A stretch of DNA of 64,000 nucleotides from Bolinopsis microptera. Lineage: Eukaryota > Ctenophora > Tentaculata > Lobata > Bolinopsidae. The position numbers and the translations under genes were made by a program. Where the stretch lies: the NCBI RefSeq assembly GCF_026151205.1, contig NC_087081.1:6939246-7003245 (forward strand), given 5' to 3'. The notes beneath the pieces are model-generated. The model saw only the letters and a list, made by a program, of their open reading frames with translations. It made no database searches and was not told the origin of the DNA. Below, piece after piece: positions 1 to 13,029 of this stretch. Each line of letters begins with the position of its first letter. The first letter of the stretch is position 1.

Positions 1-888
1 TTTGTGTCAGTATGCATGGAGCTTTAGAATTAATACTGTTTTAGTAGTTAAAAGATGGTATAATTCTTTTATTTTAAAACTGTATTTTTTGAAATTCTCG
101 TGCCATGCTCCGAGTTTTATTAGTATTTTTTATTGTGTGCTAAACAACAAATGAGGCCCGTCTTTTTTTCAGTCTGCTTCCCTCTAAGAACACTAGTTTT
201 GGGATAATTTAGTTGTTTAAATAATATTTATAATTTGGTAGAATCCTTTAAAAAACAAAATTCTTTTGTTGTTTCCTTGTCTGGCTTCACGGGGACATGT
301 AATTGCAGAATGCACGGTCTTTATACTTTTATAATATCTGTTTGGTAGCTGCCACCCTAACTAGTCATTACTTATATTATCAATATCTGCACTTTGTTCA
401 ACTTTATAGTCCAGTTAACGGTCGTTATTATTCATTTATTATTGGAGATTTTTTTAACAAGTTGCAGTGCTAAGATATCAGTATGATTTAGAGAAAGTGT
501 GCAGTTTACTAGGTAAGGAACAATTAATGTAGTGATAAAGTTTGAACAGCACACGATGATGGGCTGAATGTGAGTTTTGTTTGGGACTTGCTGATAACTA
601 ACTAGCTAATACTGACTCTTCTATGCGATGTATATTGTCCACATCACGGTTGAGTAGTCGTCATATTCTTAATGTTCAGTCATTGTTAGGGGGTATTGTA
701 GTGTGTAGTTCGATCTTTTCTGCGTCGATTTGATATTATTTATACTTTCTTGATGTTATCTGTTTTCAATGTTTTCAGTTCATAATAAGTACCAGTTAAT
801 ATCAACAACCAAATAATCCTAAAAAGTGACAAAATAACCTATGACATATTCAGTATTGAATAATGTAATGGGATGATACTTTAAACAG
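1..888. other. Non-coding stretch, nothing recognised
   Basis: AT-rich sequence with stops in every frame. I see no exon-like stretch, array or inverted repeat. Confidence 0.5.
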
Positions 889-1190
889 GTGTAGCCAGTC
901 CACACCCTGGCTCCATGATATGAAGGACTTGTTTTAATTCTAAATGGGAAGCTCTAATATGACAATGCAGTGACAGGAGTACAGCAATTGTTTATAATGG
1001 CGCGAGCGGTCACCCCCTGTATAAAAGCTCGCCCTTCAGGCACGTGCTTGTACTAATAATAAACTAGTGTTTTAAACTAATTACAACACTACGAATCTAT
1101 TACATTTGTAGAGTATTGGTACGGAAGTGCTTCAACATGGTGGGCTGGTGTAGCAAGTCCTGGCTCCTTAATATAAAGGACTTGCCTTTC
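889..1190 (+). repeat. Diverged ~40-bp duplicated motif
   Basis: A motif beginning GGTGTAGC and ending AAGGACTTG occurs at about 889-930 and again at about 1145-1190. The copies differ by small indels. The second copy starts with CAAGTCC-like and ends with GGACTTG, so it could form a small hairpin. It is probably debris of a dispersed repeat. Confidence 0.4.
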
Positions 1191-1759
1191 AGCTGGTGTT
1201 TATAATTAATGACGCCAGGTACGGGGGTAGTTCATTAATTATTTATTTCATTTTATAAAACTTGACAGCACAATATGGTGTTAATAAACATTTTTATAGA
1301 TTCTTCCACCTAATTTTGGACGAATACATCCTTTGTATTCTTCTTCTTCTTCGTAGGGGGCAGTGGTCTTTACTACTTAGGAATAGATCAAAACCACTAT
1401 AAGATAGAGCATTGTAGTCACTAGTTACAATTATAAAAGGACAGCTAACGAAATACTGAAATAGAGATGAGACTTATTAGAATGAGCTACTGGGTACTGG
1501 GTAGTTCTGTCAGATTACAGAGAGGGAGGGTCTTCTAATAATTTAACATTCTGTGGGTGTATGAAAGTGCACTGTATTAAACCTTACAACTACAATAACT
1601 GTTTACAGAATCAAGTTTAGACAAATGGATACAAATTCTTTCAAAAAATTTCTTTAATGCGAGGTTTAGTAGGTTTTAGAATCTAAGTCGTTGATTAAGA
1701 AAAGAAACAAACCTAGTCAACAGCAGAGCAGAAGTGCAGGTTTCTTGTGAATAATAATC

Positions 1760-1850
1760 TGTTTGTTGGTAGCACAGTGGGTAAAGTGTCTCAACTTACC
1801 CCACTTCAGAAGAATCAGAAGAAATTGAACCCAACCAATAGAACAATCAA
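1760..1850 (+). repeat. Possible tRNA-derived SINE head
   Basis: TAGCACAGTGGGTAAAG (about 1769-1785) resembles a Pol III A box. About 50 bases downstream, AATTGAACCC resembles a B box with one base missing. The order and spacing fit a tRNA-derived SINE head. No tRNA cloverleaf or poly(A)-type tail was found, so this is tentative. Confidence 0.3.
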
Positions 1851-1879
1851 CACGGTTCCAATAAGGCTTCACTTTCGCT

Positions 1880-2480
1880 TAATATCAGTTTCTACAAGAG
1901 AGCTAATTATGTTCTGCAGATTTCTGGGTTCTATAAGTATAACGCTTCTGACTTTTGATTAACACTGTCCTGAAAATAGACACTCTTTCTGCTGTCTAGT
2001 TAGTACAGTCAAATACGTCCTAATTTAAGCCTTTGGCGGACAAAATTCGCAACAAAGCGATTTTAACGGGAAATGGTCGGGACAGGTTTCAGGAATCATT
2101 CCAGAGAATTCCCAAAATTTCTGACTTGAGGTAATTGTGGATTTTGCTCAGGTCGGAAATTTTGGGAATTCTCTGGAATGATTCCTGGGACCTGTCCCGA
2201 CCATACCCGTTAAAATCGCTTTGTTGCGAATTTTGTCCGACAAAAAGACGTATTTGACTGTACTAAGTGGAAAAGTCATGAAAATAGACACTCTTTCGAT
2301 TGTTTTAGTCCAGGTGTCTGTCATGGCAAAAGGTATTTTTCAGTTCAAACATCTAATATCAGTTTCTATAAGAAAGCAAATAATGTTCAGCAGATGACTG
2401 GCTTTTGATTAACACTGTCATGAAAATAGACATTGTTTCAAATAATGTCTAGTGGAAACGTATTTAGTCCAGGTGTCTGT
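1880..2480 (+). repeat. Diverged tandem duplication split by a MITE
   Basis: Motifs such as TATCAGTTTCTA, CTTTTGATTAACACTGTC and GAAAATAGACA recur around 1880-1990, 2275-2440 and beyond, and GTCCAGGTGTCTGTCATG occurs twice. The block is an old imperfect tandem duplication, later interrupted by the inverted-repeat element at 2006-2260. Confidence 0.5.
2006..2260. mobile_element. Foldback MITE with TA target duplication (mariner-like)
   Basis: The left end CAGTCAAATACGTC is matched by GACGTATTTGACTG at the right end, and a TA dinucleotide lies directly outside each end (2004-2005 and 2261-2262). The inverted repeats extend inward for about 110 bases with few differences, leaving a short central spacer near 2127-2148. 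It has no ORF. The TA duplication and terminal CAGT suggest a Tc1/mariner-type non-autonomous element. Confidence 0.75.
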
Positions 2481-5187
2481 CATGAAAAAAGATAGTTTCT
2501 TTTTCTTCTTCAGTTCCCTCACCCGATTTCACGTCCCCTAAAGTTAACCTTAACGCTGGAGATACTGAGATATGTTGCTTGCATGTCTGAGAGCACAACA
2601 AGTGTATGAACGGTTAAGGGTTGTACCCTATAAATAGCTATACATGATTGATTATGAACGAATAATTATGATATTATACGCTGTATATTGGTCATTACAG
2701 GCTGTCTAGGATCGGTGAGACAGTCGGTTAGTGTCTCAGAGGCTGTACAGTGATTTTACTGATATATTTCATAACACTTCCACTTTTGCCCACTCGTAAT
2801 GCATGATATTTTTGTAGGAAGATATACTGGACTTGAGGTTCATTTACTTTTGAGGTTTTTTAACTTGTGCAGGCGCGGTCTGTCCGGAATCTGAATTGCA
2901 GATGATTTGAATAAATGCATCTTATTGGAATCCGACAAGGTTTATTACAATTGAGTCGATAAAAAATATCGTTTTCTGTCAGCCAATAGCGGATACTTAT
3001 AAGCTGATTAGATGCATGTATATTATGTTTTATCGTGCAAAACAGCTTAGCTTATGAGCTTTAGTTTATTAACTTAAGATATTAAGTTTAGATATACGGC
3101 CCCCTGTAGGTACACAGGAAATTATATTACGTTCTTGAACTTTGGTTTCTTTTCATCCACCGTCTTGCTCTTGTGAAGCCACCACTTTGTAGCAAATGGC
3201 ATGTACTCGTAGCTTTTTTCTGTTTGGATAACGTCAAGTAGTTGAGTTTTCAATCATTTCATTTACTTACAATGAAGTTCATCAGCTTCTTCGTTGCCAC
3301 ACAGTGTATGCTAATACCCATAATTTTCTTGTGGAGCTTTTTATTTATTAAATACTTTCCAAATTTTACAGAGTACGTACACCAATAAATTAGAACCGTT
3401 CGGAAATATTGCCCCCAGCTGTAAAATATGAATGTCACCCAAACACGGTAAACACACAGTGAAATATGTCCGCAATTACTTGGATCCATTAAAATAGAGG
3501 ACTTGAATGGAGGACTCTAGTTGAGATAGTTAGATAAAGTCAATCTTCATAAAATATATAGAGGACTAGTTTAGATACGTCCTAATAGTCATTCTTCATG
3601 AATGTGCGTGACTTTGCCGAATTACAATACAAGTATTGTAATCCTACAAATTTTTAAATAGCTGTAAATCACGAATATTTATGAACATACTTATGAACAT
3701 CAACTGTATAATGTCTCCCGGTTGAAATAGATATACAGGATACGGAGAGTTAAGATAGCTTCCTGAGAGAGCATGTCAAACTTTTGTGTAGCGAGATATG
3801 GTCCAACTGAGATCTCTCTTTACTCGAGCTGGTATGTCTAGAGCAAACATGAATTCGCTATTATTAGTTAGTTAGTTAAAGTTATATTGTTAGTTAGTTA
3901 AGTTACATTGTTAGTTAGATAAGTCATATTGTTAGTTACTTAAGTGGCGTGAGCTTCTATTTCCCATTCTCCAGGATAGACCAGAGAGCGTTTGTTGGGA
4001 TCACACGTTTCTAAGATCCACTCTGTAGGCACGTGTCCAGTTTATAGAGGTGTTATAGGTTGTACCTTGGTAAGCACTGAGACAAGCCTAGGGTAAAATA
4101 CAAGGTTCTGAGCGACAGCGCACATTGGCTCCTTTCATCTTTTCCGCGGTAGATTCACTATTGGTTACCGTAGTTTATATGCACGTCGGCAGTAATAAAT
4201 AACTTTATAAAGAAATATTATAAGGCATTCTTTAACATGCGTCTAGATGTCATCGATAAACAGTTTTGTAAAATAAAGATTATTACTTAGTTCTTATTTT
4301 AACGACAAAATGTTATTCAATCCTAGTTAGAAGAACCGCCCTGACATAAAGATATTCAATATCTATTGTCGGTTATATGAGCGGGATAGAACACCCTACT
4401 TCATTTCATTTTACAGAGACATTGTCTACCTAGTTTTGTGCCTGATAAAGTTCAAGTTTCTCACCCCTAATCTCCTGTGTCAGCTCCTAGTAATTGTTAT
4501 CAGATAACAGGTTGTTTAGCCATTCATCTGTCTCAATGAGCGGTAACATCCTGATTATATATTACATTCCTGAGATTTACAGGTTTTTCAGATGATTAAT
4601 TCTGTATTGATGGTCCGATAGTCTTACTGTTTTGCTCGTGCACTTTTATACTAATTTACTATTATTACATGCGAATCTGAATCATTGTTTTTGAATTCCA
4701 GATAGATGGCCCCAGTCGACTTAACAGGAAAAAGAAACTCTCCGAATAACAATTTTACCATACAAATATAATATGTGTGACATATATATGTCACACCCTT
4801 TAAAATGTAACTAAAATAAAAAGTGCTCGTAAAAATAAAATACATCACAACGAAACTGCGAAATATCAGTTTTGTTAGTAGTTAGCCTAACTCCAATCTT
4901 AATTTTACGCGTCTTTAAACAATTTAATGATAGATTAACATGCTACAAAGAAATTTGAAGTCGGCGCTTACTTGTTTTGTTATGGCTATTAGAGGGCTAA
5001 TATAATTAGATATATTTAAAAGATGGCTGTTAGCCGGCTGTTACCGTAATAACTGGTTAATAGCCAGTAGGCCTATTTGCGAGTGAGGTCGCCCCAGAAG
5101 TCTGTTCGAATTATCATCACCCTGTATCTCTAATTTTGTCACCTTGTACCTCTCATGATGTTTAATCAGATCACTTGATACGCAACC
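2481..5187. other. Non-coding stretch without recognised gene
   Basis: Both strands are broken by frequent stops. The only structure seen is a short run of TTAGTTA-type repeats near 3865-3945. Small ORFs at 3259-3489 and 4651-4848 on the minus strand look random. Confidence 0.5.
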
Positions 5188-5305
5188 CTCGATATATCTC
5201 ATCTCTCAGTACCAAATACAGTACCCCTTGATATATCTCATCTCTCAGTACCAAATACAGTACCCCTTGATATATCTCATCTCTCAGTACCAAATACAGT
5301 ACCAT
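5188..5305 (+). repeat. Tandem repeat, ~41-bp unit, 3 copies
   Basis: Three consecutive copies of a unit containing GATATATCTCATCTCTCAGT and CAAATACAGTACC. The second and third copies are nearly identical, the first slightly diverged. Confidence 0.85.
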
Positions 5306-5684
5306 AAAAGTGTAGTAAAAGTTGAGCGGAATTATCAGATGAGTTTACTAATTCTACCGTATCGCTGGACAACTCTTGCTTTCCTTCTGTTAACAGACTA
5401 CTGTTGGTTTCCCCGCTCTTCGTCTCTAGTCTCTACTAATACATGCCCGTCCTGCAACTCATCTTCTACAATTACAAGCTCAATTTCGTTTCTTTCTTCT
5501 TTCATCTCCGTGTAGAAGGATCTATATCAAGATGTAGTATAGCTGAAAAATACTAATTTGGACGAATTAGTCCCAGCAATTCGACCTGTTTTAGTTTTCA
5601 GATACAACGACATGGCAGATAATTTAATCATACGCTACATTTAGTCATACCAAAATTCGACAGAGTCGAACTTTAGGGTTTGTC

Positions 5685-5825
5685 GAACTAGGGTACGTAT
5701 CGAACTAGGGTACGTATCGAACTAAGGGTACGTATCGAACTAGGGTACGTATAGAACTAGGGTACGTATCAAACTAGGGTACGTATTGAACTAGGGTACG
5801 TATCGAACTAGGATACGTATCGAAC
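5685..5825 (+). repeat. Minisatellite, ~17-bp unit, about 8-9 copies
   Basis: The unit is close to GAACTAGGGTACGTATC, repeated with occasional substitutions such as AAGGG and GATACG. Confidence 0.85.
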
Positions 5826-5830
5826 TATAG

Positions 5831-7194
5831 TAGTATAGTACGTGTTATACGCCAATCTAACTTTAGCTTATGTTTTTCCTTACTTCATTAGCCTAAAACT
5901 ATTCGTCAGAACAGACCGTAAAATTGTGCCAAGCAATATTTCTGATAATTCCGCCCGAATTTATAATGACAAATGACGGTGCTTTAATAAATGAAAACAA
6001 TTATAATTGCATTGAAGGTAGGGAAAATTCCCTTCACTTATGCTGGACTTCCCTGCACTTTTAAGAGTGTGGACAATAGACCGTGTTGTATTGCTGACTG
6101 CCAACCTTTTCGCTGTAACCTACAACTTGTATTGCAATGTTTGATAATGTACGAGCACTCATCCCAGACGGCCTAGTTTTTTTACAAGAATCTTGCATCC
6201 TATAGGAAATTTTCCTTAAGCTTGTACGGTCCCAATACTCCTTTATAAACTATATAAATATTTGTTTACAAACTATATCGTCGGAACATTCCCATCTGTT
6301 GAAAGGTATTAGGTTTTTTTAAACCCATTTCCTGAACAGGATCAGATTTGCGTAGCATTCCTTCTCGTTTTCCAGGCATGTCTTTTTCTGGAAAGAATGC
6401 TGCTAATAATGTGCTAAATAAGCCTGTTCGGTTGACATGATTCACATGTTCATATTATGCGCATATTCTTACTTTCCTTCCTCCCACTTCCAGTGGCGAT
6501 AACTAATTAATTAATTAATGACGCGACTTGTCACCATGACATATTGTTCGATAATTTAGTACGTAGTAATTTAGTTTTCGTAATACTGATACGATTAAGT
6601 TGCAATTGTATCAGCTATTCTAGCAACTAATTCTCACCTGTGGAGGAGGCATGATAATTATGGAACGTTTTTCATTTTCCTTCGTTTGCTATCTTTAGAA
6701 GCTTTAACCTAAATCCTATTTTTGTTTTATCACATATTATTGAATATGGTGTGGAGGCATACTCTCGACGAACATTTTGACGTTGTTGATTTCATATTCT
6801 CTCGAATTTTCTGTACACCAATGACACTGCGACTAAAGGAACTAATGACAAATAAAACAATAGCAAAGTAACAAAAATAGCCAATATTTAGGTACAGACG
6901 GTACCTTCTGCTGGGCATATTGGCATTGCTCCATGTTTAATGCACGCGGATTACTGATCCGTGAAGTTGGATTTTTGTTACTCTTAGCCCAGTTCTGTGC
7001 TTAATCAAACTCAAGATCAAAGTAATGATCAAAGTCTCGATCATCAAAGTAATGGGTTTGTCAAAGTAGTGTGAGATGTTTTCTCGACAAATTGAAATAA
7101 AGCGCTTGGTATAGTGATATTCTGTTTTGTAGGCTCTAACTCTAGTCTCTAAGTTGTAGGCTCTCTCCCAATTAACCAGTTACTTCTGTTCCCC
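5831..7194. other. Non-coding stretch, nothing recognised
   Basis: AT-rich DNA without convincing exons. It includes a short (TTAA)n-like run at about 6505-6520 and reiterated ATCAAAGT motifs near 7010-7070. The minus-strand ORF at 6730-6918 has a hydrophobic centre but no family I know. Confidence 0.45.
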
Positions 7195-7200
7195 TCGGAA

Positions 7201-9123
7201 CGTAATTAATACCTCATTCTGTGTAAAACCTTTCAGTCATTAATACCTCATTTTGTGTAAAACCTTTAGTCATTAATACCTCATTCTGTGTAAAACCTTT
7301 CAGTCATTAATACCTCATTTTGTGTAAAACCTTCCAGTCATTAATACCTCATTCTGTGTAAAACCTTTCAGTCATTAATACCTCATTATGTGTAAAACCT
7401 TTCAGTCATTAATACCTCATTCTGTGTAAAACCTTTCAGTCATTAATACCTCATTTTGTGTAAAACCTTTCAGTCATTAATACCTCATTTTGTGTAAAAC
7501 CTTTCAGTCATTAATACCTCATTTTGTGTAAAACCTTTCAGTCATTAATACCTCAGTCTGTGTAAAACCTTCCAGTCATTAATACCTCATTTTGTGTAAA
7601 ACCTGTCAGTCATTAATACCTCATTTTGTGTAAAACCTGTCAGTCATTAATACCTCATTTTGTGTAAAACCTGTCAGTCATTAATACCTCATTTTGTGTA
7701 AAACCTGTCAGTCATTAATACCTCATTCTGTGTAAAACCTGTCAGTCATTAATACCTCATTTTGTGTAAAACCATTCAGTCATTAATACCTCATTTTGTG
7801 TAAAACCTTTCAGTCATTAATACCTCATTCTGTGTAAAACCTTTCAGTCATTAATACATCATTTTGTGTAAAACCTTTCAGTCATTAATACCTCATTTTG
7901 TGTAAAACCTTTCAGTCATTAATACCTCATTCTGTGTAAAACTTTTCAGTCATTAATACCTCATTCTGTGTAAAACCTTTCAGTCATTAATACCTCATTC
8001 TGTGTAAAACCTTTCAGTCATTAATACCTCATTTTGTGTAAAACCTTTCAGTCATTAATACCTCATTCTGTGTAAAACCTTTCAGTCATTAATACCTCAT
8101 TTTGTGTAAAACCTTTCAGTTATTAATACCTCATTCTGTGTAAAACCTTTCAATCATTAATACCTCATTTTGTGTAAAACCTTTCAATCATTAATACCTC
8201 ATTCTGTGTAAAACCTTTCAGTCATTAATACCTCATTCTGTGTAAAACCTTTCAGTCATTAATACCTCATTTTGTGTAAAACCTTTCAGTCATTAATACC
8301 TCATTCTGTGTAAAACCTTTCAGTCATTAATACCTCATTTTGTGTAAAACCTTTCAGTTATTAATACCTCATTTTGTGTAAAACCTTTCAGTCATTAATA
8401 CCTCATTCTGTGTAAAACCTTTCAGTCATTAATACCTCATTCTGTGTAAAACCTTTCAGTCATTAATACCTCATTCTGTGTAAAACCTTTCAGTCATTAA
8501 TACCTCATTTTGTGTAAAACCTTTCAGTCATTAATACCTCATTTTGTGTAAAACCTTTCAGTCATTAATACCTCATTTTGTGTAAAACCTTTCAGTTATT
8601 AATACCTCATTCTGTGTAAAACCATTCAATCATTAATACCTCATTTTGTGTAAAACCTTTCAGTTATTAATACCTCATTCTGTGTAAAACCTTTCAGTCA
8701 TTAATACCTCATTTTGTGTAAAACCTTTCAGTTATTAATACCTCATTCTGTGTAAAACCTTTCAGTCATTAATACCTCATTTTGTGTAAAACCTTTCAGT
8801 CATTAATACCTCATTTTGTGTAAAACCTTTCAGTCATTAATACCTCATTCTGTGTAAAACCTTTCAGTCATTAATACCTCATTCTGTGTAAAACCTTTCA
8901 GTCATTAATACCTCATTTTGTGTAAAACCTTTCAGTCATTAATACCACATTCTGTGTAAAACCTTTCAGTCATTAATACCTCATTCTGTGTAAAACTTTT
9001 CAGTCATTAATACCTCATTTTGTGTAAAACCTTTCAGTCATTAATACCTCATTCTGTGTAAAACCTTTCAGTCATTAATACCTAATTCTGTGTAAAACCT
9101 TTCAGTCATTAATACCTCATTTT
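7201..9123 (+). repeat. Satellite array, 34-bp unit, about 56 copies
   Basis: The unit reads approximately CATTAATACCTCATTY, TGTGTAAAACC, TTTCAGT. Copies differ mainly by a T/C switch in CATT(T/C)TG and by TTTCAGT versus TGTCAGT or TTCCAGT. TGTCAGT variants cluster at about 7600-7745, which points to local spreading of variants. Stops in all frames rule out coding. Confidence 0.97.
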
Positions 9124-9297
9124 GTCTTGAACCAAGGAATCATTTATATTAATAGACTCGTTGAAGTGTCCTCCTATTAAAGTATTAACAACTTGTCAAA
9201 TTCTCGCAATTCCTTGGCTTGACAGACAGTTACAGCTTGCAGTTAGAGTCAAGACCATTATTTGAGCCCTTGTCAATATTTTGTTCGATATTTACAT

Positions 9298-9396
9298 CCT
9301 CTACCTGCCGCCCCTCTCCATTTTATTCCAGCTAAATAGTAAACCCCTCCTCTACCTGCCACCCTCTCCATTTTATTTCAGCTAAATAGTAAACCC
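9298..9396 (+). repeat. Tandem duplication, ~49-bp unit, 2 copies
   Basis: CTCTACCTGCC, CTCTCCATTTTATT and CAGCTAAATAGTAAACCC occur twice in a row with two or three differences. Confidence 0.8.
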
Positions 9397-9399
9397 TGA

Positions 9400-10670
9400 T
9401 TTGGAGCCATGTATGTAGTTGTACTCCTGCTGTAATCTTAACATTGACCCAGATATTATTGACCTATAGAAACTGAATACTAAACGGCAGGTGGTGAAGG
9501 TTTAGAGGGGTGAAAAGTCCTGTCATCTTTTGTTCTCGTGATAAATGTTAATGACTAATGACTAATGGGGATCGAGGATTCGTCAATAGATTTCTGAAGA
9601 AAAGGAGTTAAATTTTCTATAAATCCCCATCTTATAGTATTATTAGTATTACCAGTATCATTATGTCTAATATATTGACTTCACGTGCATACTCCGTTTA
9701 ATCATCCTCCCTCGTACGAATAAAACAATCGGTATCAATGACAAACTATTAGTTTCTTGTAGTTTACGGAGTCACAATAGATAGTTATAACTAAAAGTAT
9801 ACTCTTATAACTTACATATTTGTCACATGAAAACGACATTTCGCACCATTTACCCATTGTTTCAATGATGAAGCTCGTGTTCGGTAGCTTTTATATGTTG
9901 AAAAGCTATGAATGTTGCAAGGCCCGCTGCCTGCAGTTAAACCCTTGTCCAATGTCCATTGTTCAACATTAGAAAAGCTGTGAATAGATGAATAGATAGC
10001 ACCGCTTACAGTTAAACGATATTCGGTATTAACTGGACCAACTCCTTTATAAACTATATCGTCATTAAAGTCATCTTTACCGGTTCTTTACGACATTTGG
10101 TCCTAAATTAAAATCAGTAACTCAGTTATTCTGAGAAATTTGATTTCATGTTAACTCAAATATAGGATTTTTTTCAGAATGTAAATATGTTCATAAATGG
10201 AAAGTGTAACATCCTTCGAAAGTGTAACATCCTTCGCTCTTTCTATTCTACTGCTTGTATTTAGAACCGTGATGATTATTCAAGCCTTTGTCGATATATT
10301 TGTCTGTCGATAGTAGATCGTTTCAAGACATTTTCAGATTTTTTTTCTGAATAGACTCAGTGATGAAAATATTCTAATGAAGGTATAAGTTCTGGAATAG
10401 AAATAGAACATTGTCATCATTGAGTATATTCAGAAAAATCAGAAATTTTCTTAAAAGAATCATCAAATAACACTACACGGCTTAATCAAATCAGTAGATC
10501 GTTTTCTACTTTCGAGTTTATTTTATTTGCCTGGTTTAAAATCTCCATATCAGCTCATTCCTGTCTAACGAATATTTCTCTCCGTCTCACGAACAATGAC
10601 ACAGTTTTTTCTCGGAGCTTCAGTTTAATTTCCAGTTAAATTGAATGTGATTTATTATCGATAAGGGGAC
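9400..10670. other. Non-coding stretch with one degenerate inverted repeat
   Basis: No gene was recognised. A weak inverted repeat at about 10335-10445 (TTTTTTCTGAATAGACTCA on the left, TGAGTATATTCAGAAAAA on the right) may be an old MITE. The motif AAAGTGTAACATCCTTC is duplicated near 10200-10235. Confidence 0.45.
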
Positions 10671-12082
10671 TATTAAGGGGAGATACACCAAAACCGTTTT
10701 TGCTCCGAACATCGATTTTATTTTATATTATTTTTAAATAGACAAAAATAATAAGATTGTACACCTTCAAACATTTTTAAAAATATTCCCTCATCGAGAA
10801 AAAAAATATTTTTCTTTTTCGAAAATTTTTAAAATTTGGAGAAGTCTGTCACTGTAATACCGATAGTTCGGCCATTTAAAAAGTTTTTTAGCTGATTTTT
10901 TTACTGAACATTACTTACACTCCGTACTAGAAGCCATTGAAAGGATTATATAATTGAACAATAAATGACCAAGTTACAGACCGAACAAGGTGAAAAAAGA
11001 AAAATTGGGATTTTTGCCTACCACCAAAGTTGTACATTTCACCACCCACCCAGGTCATCAGATATCGCTTCAAAAATTCTTGTGAGTGTAGTTGATGATC
11101 ATGGCAAGCTTTTTGGAACCGGATTTCTCTCAATTTTGAGTTTTAAGCTATGCAATGTGGCCTCAAACGACTTAGTAAAATTCATCGTAAAAAAGGGCAA
11201 AAAAGGCAGATTTAAGGCTTAAAATGCCTATAACTCAAAAAGTGTCAGTTTTTTTGAAATAATTTTTACAGGATCGTAATCAGCTTGGTAAGACGAATCT
11301 TTTAGTACGACATTTATAATATTCAAAGCCACAAAATTTGTAAAAAAATGTGTACAATTTGTACAGAATTTATACAAGGGGGGACCCTTGTGTTCGAGCT
11401 AGAAAATTATTTAAGACAATTTGTCTTCTAAAAGCACCTATTTGGTACTAAAAGATTCGTCTTACCAAGCTGATTACGATTCTGTAAAAATTATTTCAAA
11501 AAAACTGACACTTTTTGAGTTATAGGCATTTTAAGCCTTAAATCTGCCTTTTTTGCCCTTTTTTACGATGAATTTTACTAAGTCGTTTGAGGCCACATTG
11601 CATAGCTTAAAACTCAAAATTGAGAGAAATCCGGTTCCAAAAAGCTTGCCATGATCATCAACTACACTCACAAGAATTTTTGAAGCGATATCTGATGACC
11701 TGGGTGGGTGGTGAAATGTACAACTTTGGTGGTAGGCAAAAATCCCAATTTTTCTTTTTTCACCTTGTTCGGTCTGTAACTTGGTCATTTATTGTTCAAT
11801 TATATAATCCTTTCAATGGCTTCTAGTACGGAGTGTAAGTAATGTTCAGTAAAAAAATCAGCTAAAAAACTTTTTAAATGGCCGAACTATCGGTATTACA
11901 GTGACAGACTTCTCCAAATTTTAAAAATTTTCGAAAAAGAAAAATATTTTTTTTCTCGATGAGGGAATATTTTTAAAAATGTTTGAAGGTGTACAATCTT
12001 ATTATTTTTGTCTATTTAAAAATAATATAAAATAAAATCGATGTTCGGAGCAAAAACGGTTTTGGTGTATCTCCCCTTAATA
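10671..12082. mobile_element. 1.4-kb foldback element, two 638-bp arms, TTAA-flanked
   Basis: The left arm (10671-11308) and right arm (11445-12082) are reverse complements of equal length around a 136-bp unique spacer (11309-11444). I noted one mismatch (ACAGGATCG versus ACAGAATCG); the 85- and 68-codon ORFs in one arm recur unchanged in the other. The ends are TTAAGGGGAGATACACC and its complement, so TTAA is the likely target duplication, as in piggyBac- or Kolobok-type elements. The arm ORFs resemble no transposase I know. A shorter related element lies at 26527-26776. Confidence 0.88.
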
Positions 12083-13021
12083 TCTAATATCTCTCTACCG
12101 CCCCCTGTATTTAGAGCTCTGTCCATCGTTCGTAACGTTACACAGCACTTTGTTAAACTTAAAACGAACCTCACGATTTTATTTTAATTCTCAATCCAAA
12201 TTTCGTTATTTTGATAAAACTCGATAAGTGGATAAGTGGATTGTTTCCTACTTTCTAGTATAGTAAAATAGAGAATATAGATATTACATTTTGAGTCGTC
12301 TAGGCATCCTGGTATAGCTAGGTGGAAACTTCAATCTCTGCAGATGTAACCAAAACGTTAATCGGCATGCAGCAGGCCTTTTTATGTTACACATATAAGT
12401 TTTTAAACTGACGCCTCAATTTGCGATGATAGAAAAATTACTTGCTGGCAAATTAGGCGAGGGGATATCTTATATTTGTATTGACTGTTACTTAAAACCC
12501 CTTTAACCGATTTAAAATTGTGTTGTACTCTCCTTTCACGAGTGTACACGTCATTTTAGACTACTAGTTCTTGAGTTCTTCTTCCTATGTGGTAATTGGC
12601 CTTTTGTTATTAACCTCATTACACACGGTTAGCAAGCTGTTTCCACCTCAATTTCCTTAATTAGGCTTATTTGTCACCTCTTTTGTTTACTCTACAGATT
12701 GACATGTTTAGTTGTACCCTATTTGGATGATATTAGTTTAAGATCTTATCACGTGACCGGCATATGTGTCACGTGAATAGTATGTAGTATTTAGAGGCAG
12801 TGAGAGAGACTGTCGGGGACTCTTACTTTGGTACGGATTGTCTTACTGTATTACTCTTGATAATTTTATTCTCCTATTTTCACCACTAGTTTCTTTTGTA
12901 CCCCATACACCCCTTACTTCAACTCGCGGTTTTTAGAGGTTCTCAATTCTCAAAATAACCCTCCAATTTAAATTAAATGTACAGTCAAAGTATGTTCAGA
13001 TTTCACGCAGAACTACCGCGA
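12083..13021. other. Non-coding stretch, nothing recognised
   Basis: No exon-like sequence, array or inverted repeat is apparent. Confidence 0.45.
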
Positions 13022-13029
13022 TGCCCTCT

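Noticed and set aside
6730-6918. Minus-strand 62-codon ORF with a membrane-like segment
   Set aside because: Length and composition are expected by chance in AT-rich DNA; no splice partners or homology recognised.
7201-9123. CRISPR-like regular array
   Set aside because: The 34-bp units are contiguous with no unique spacers, and the DNA is eukaryotic; it is a satellite.
10927-11826. Paired 68- and 85-codon ORFs in the foldback arms
   Set aside because: They look conserved only because the arms are near-identical copies; the translations resemble no transposase and overlap on opposite strands.
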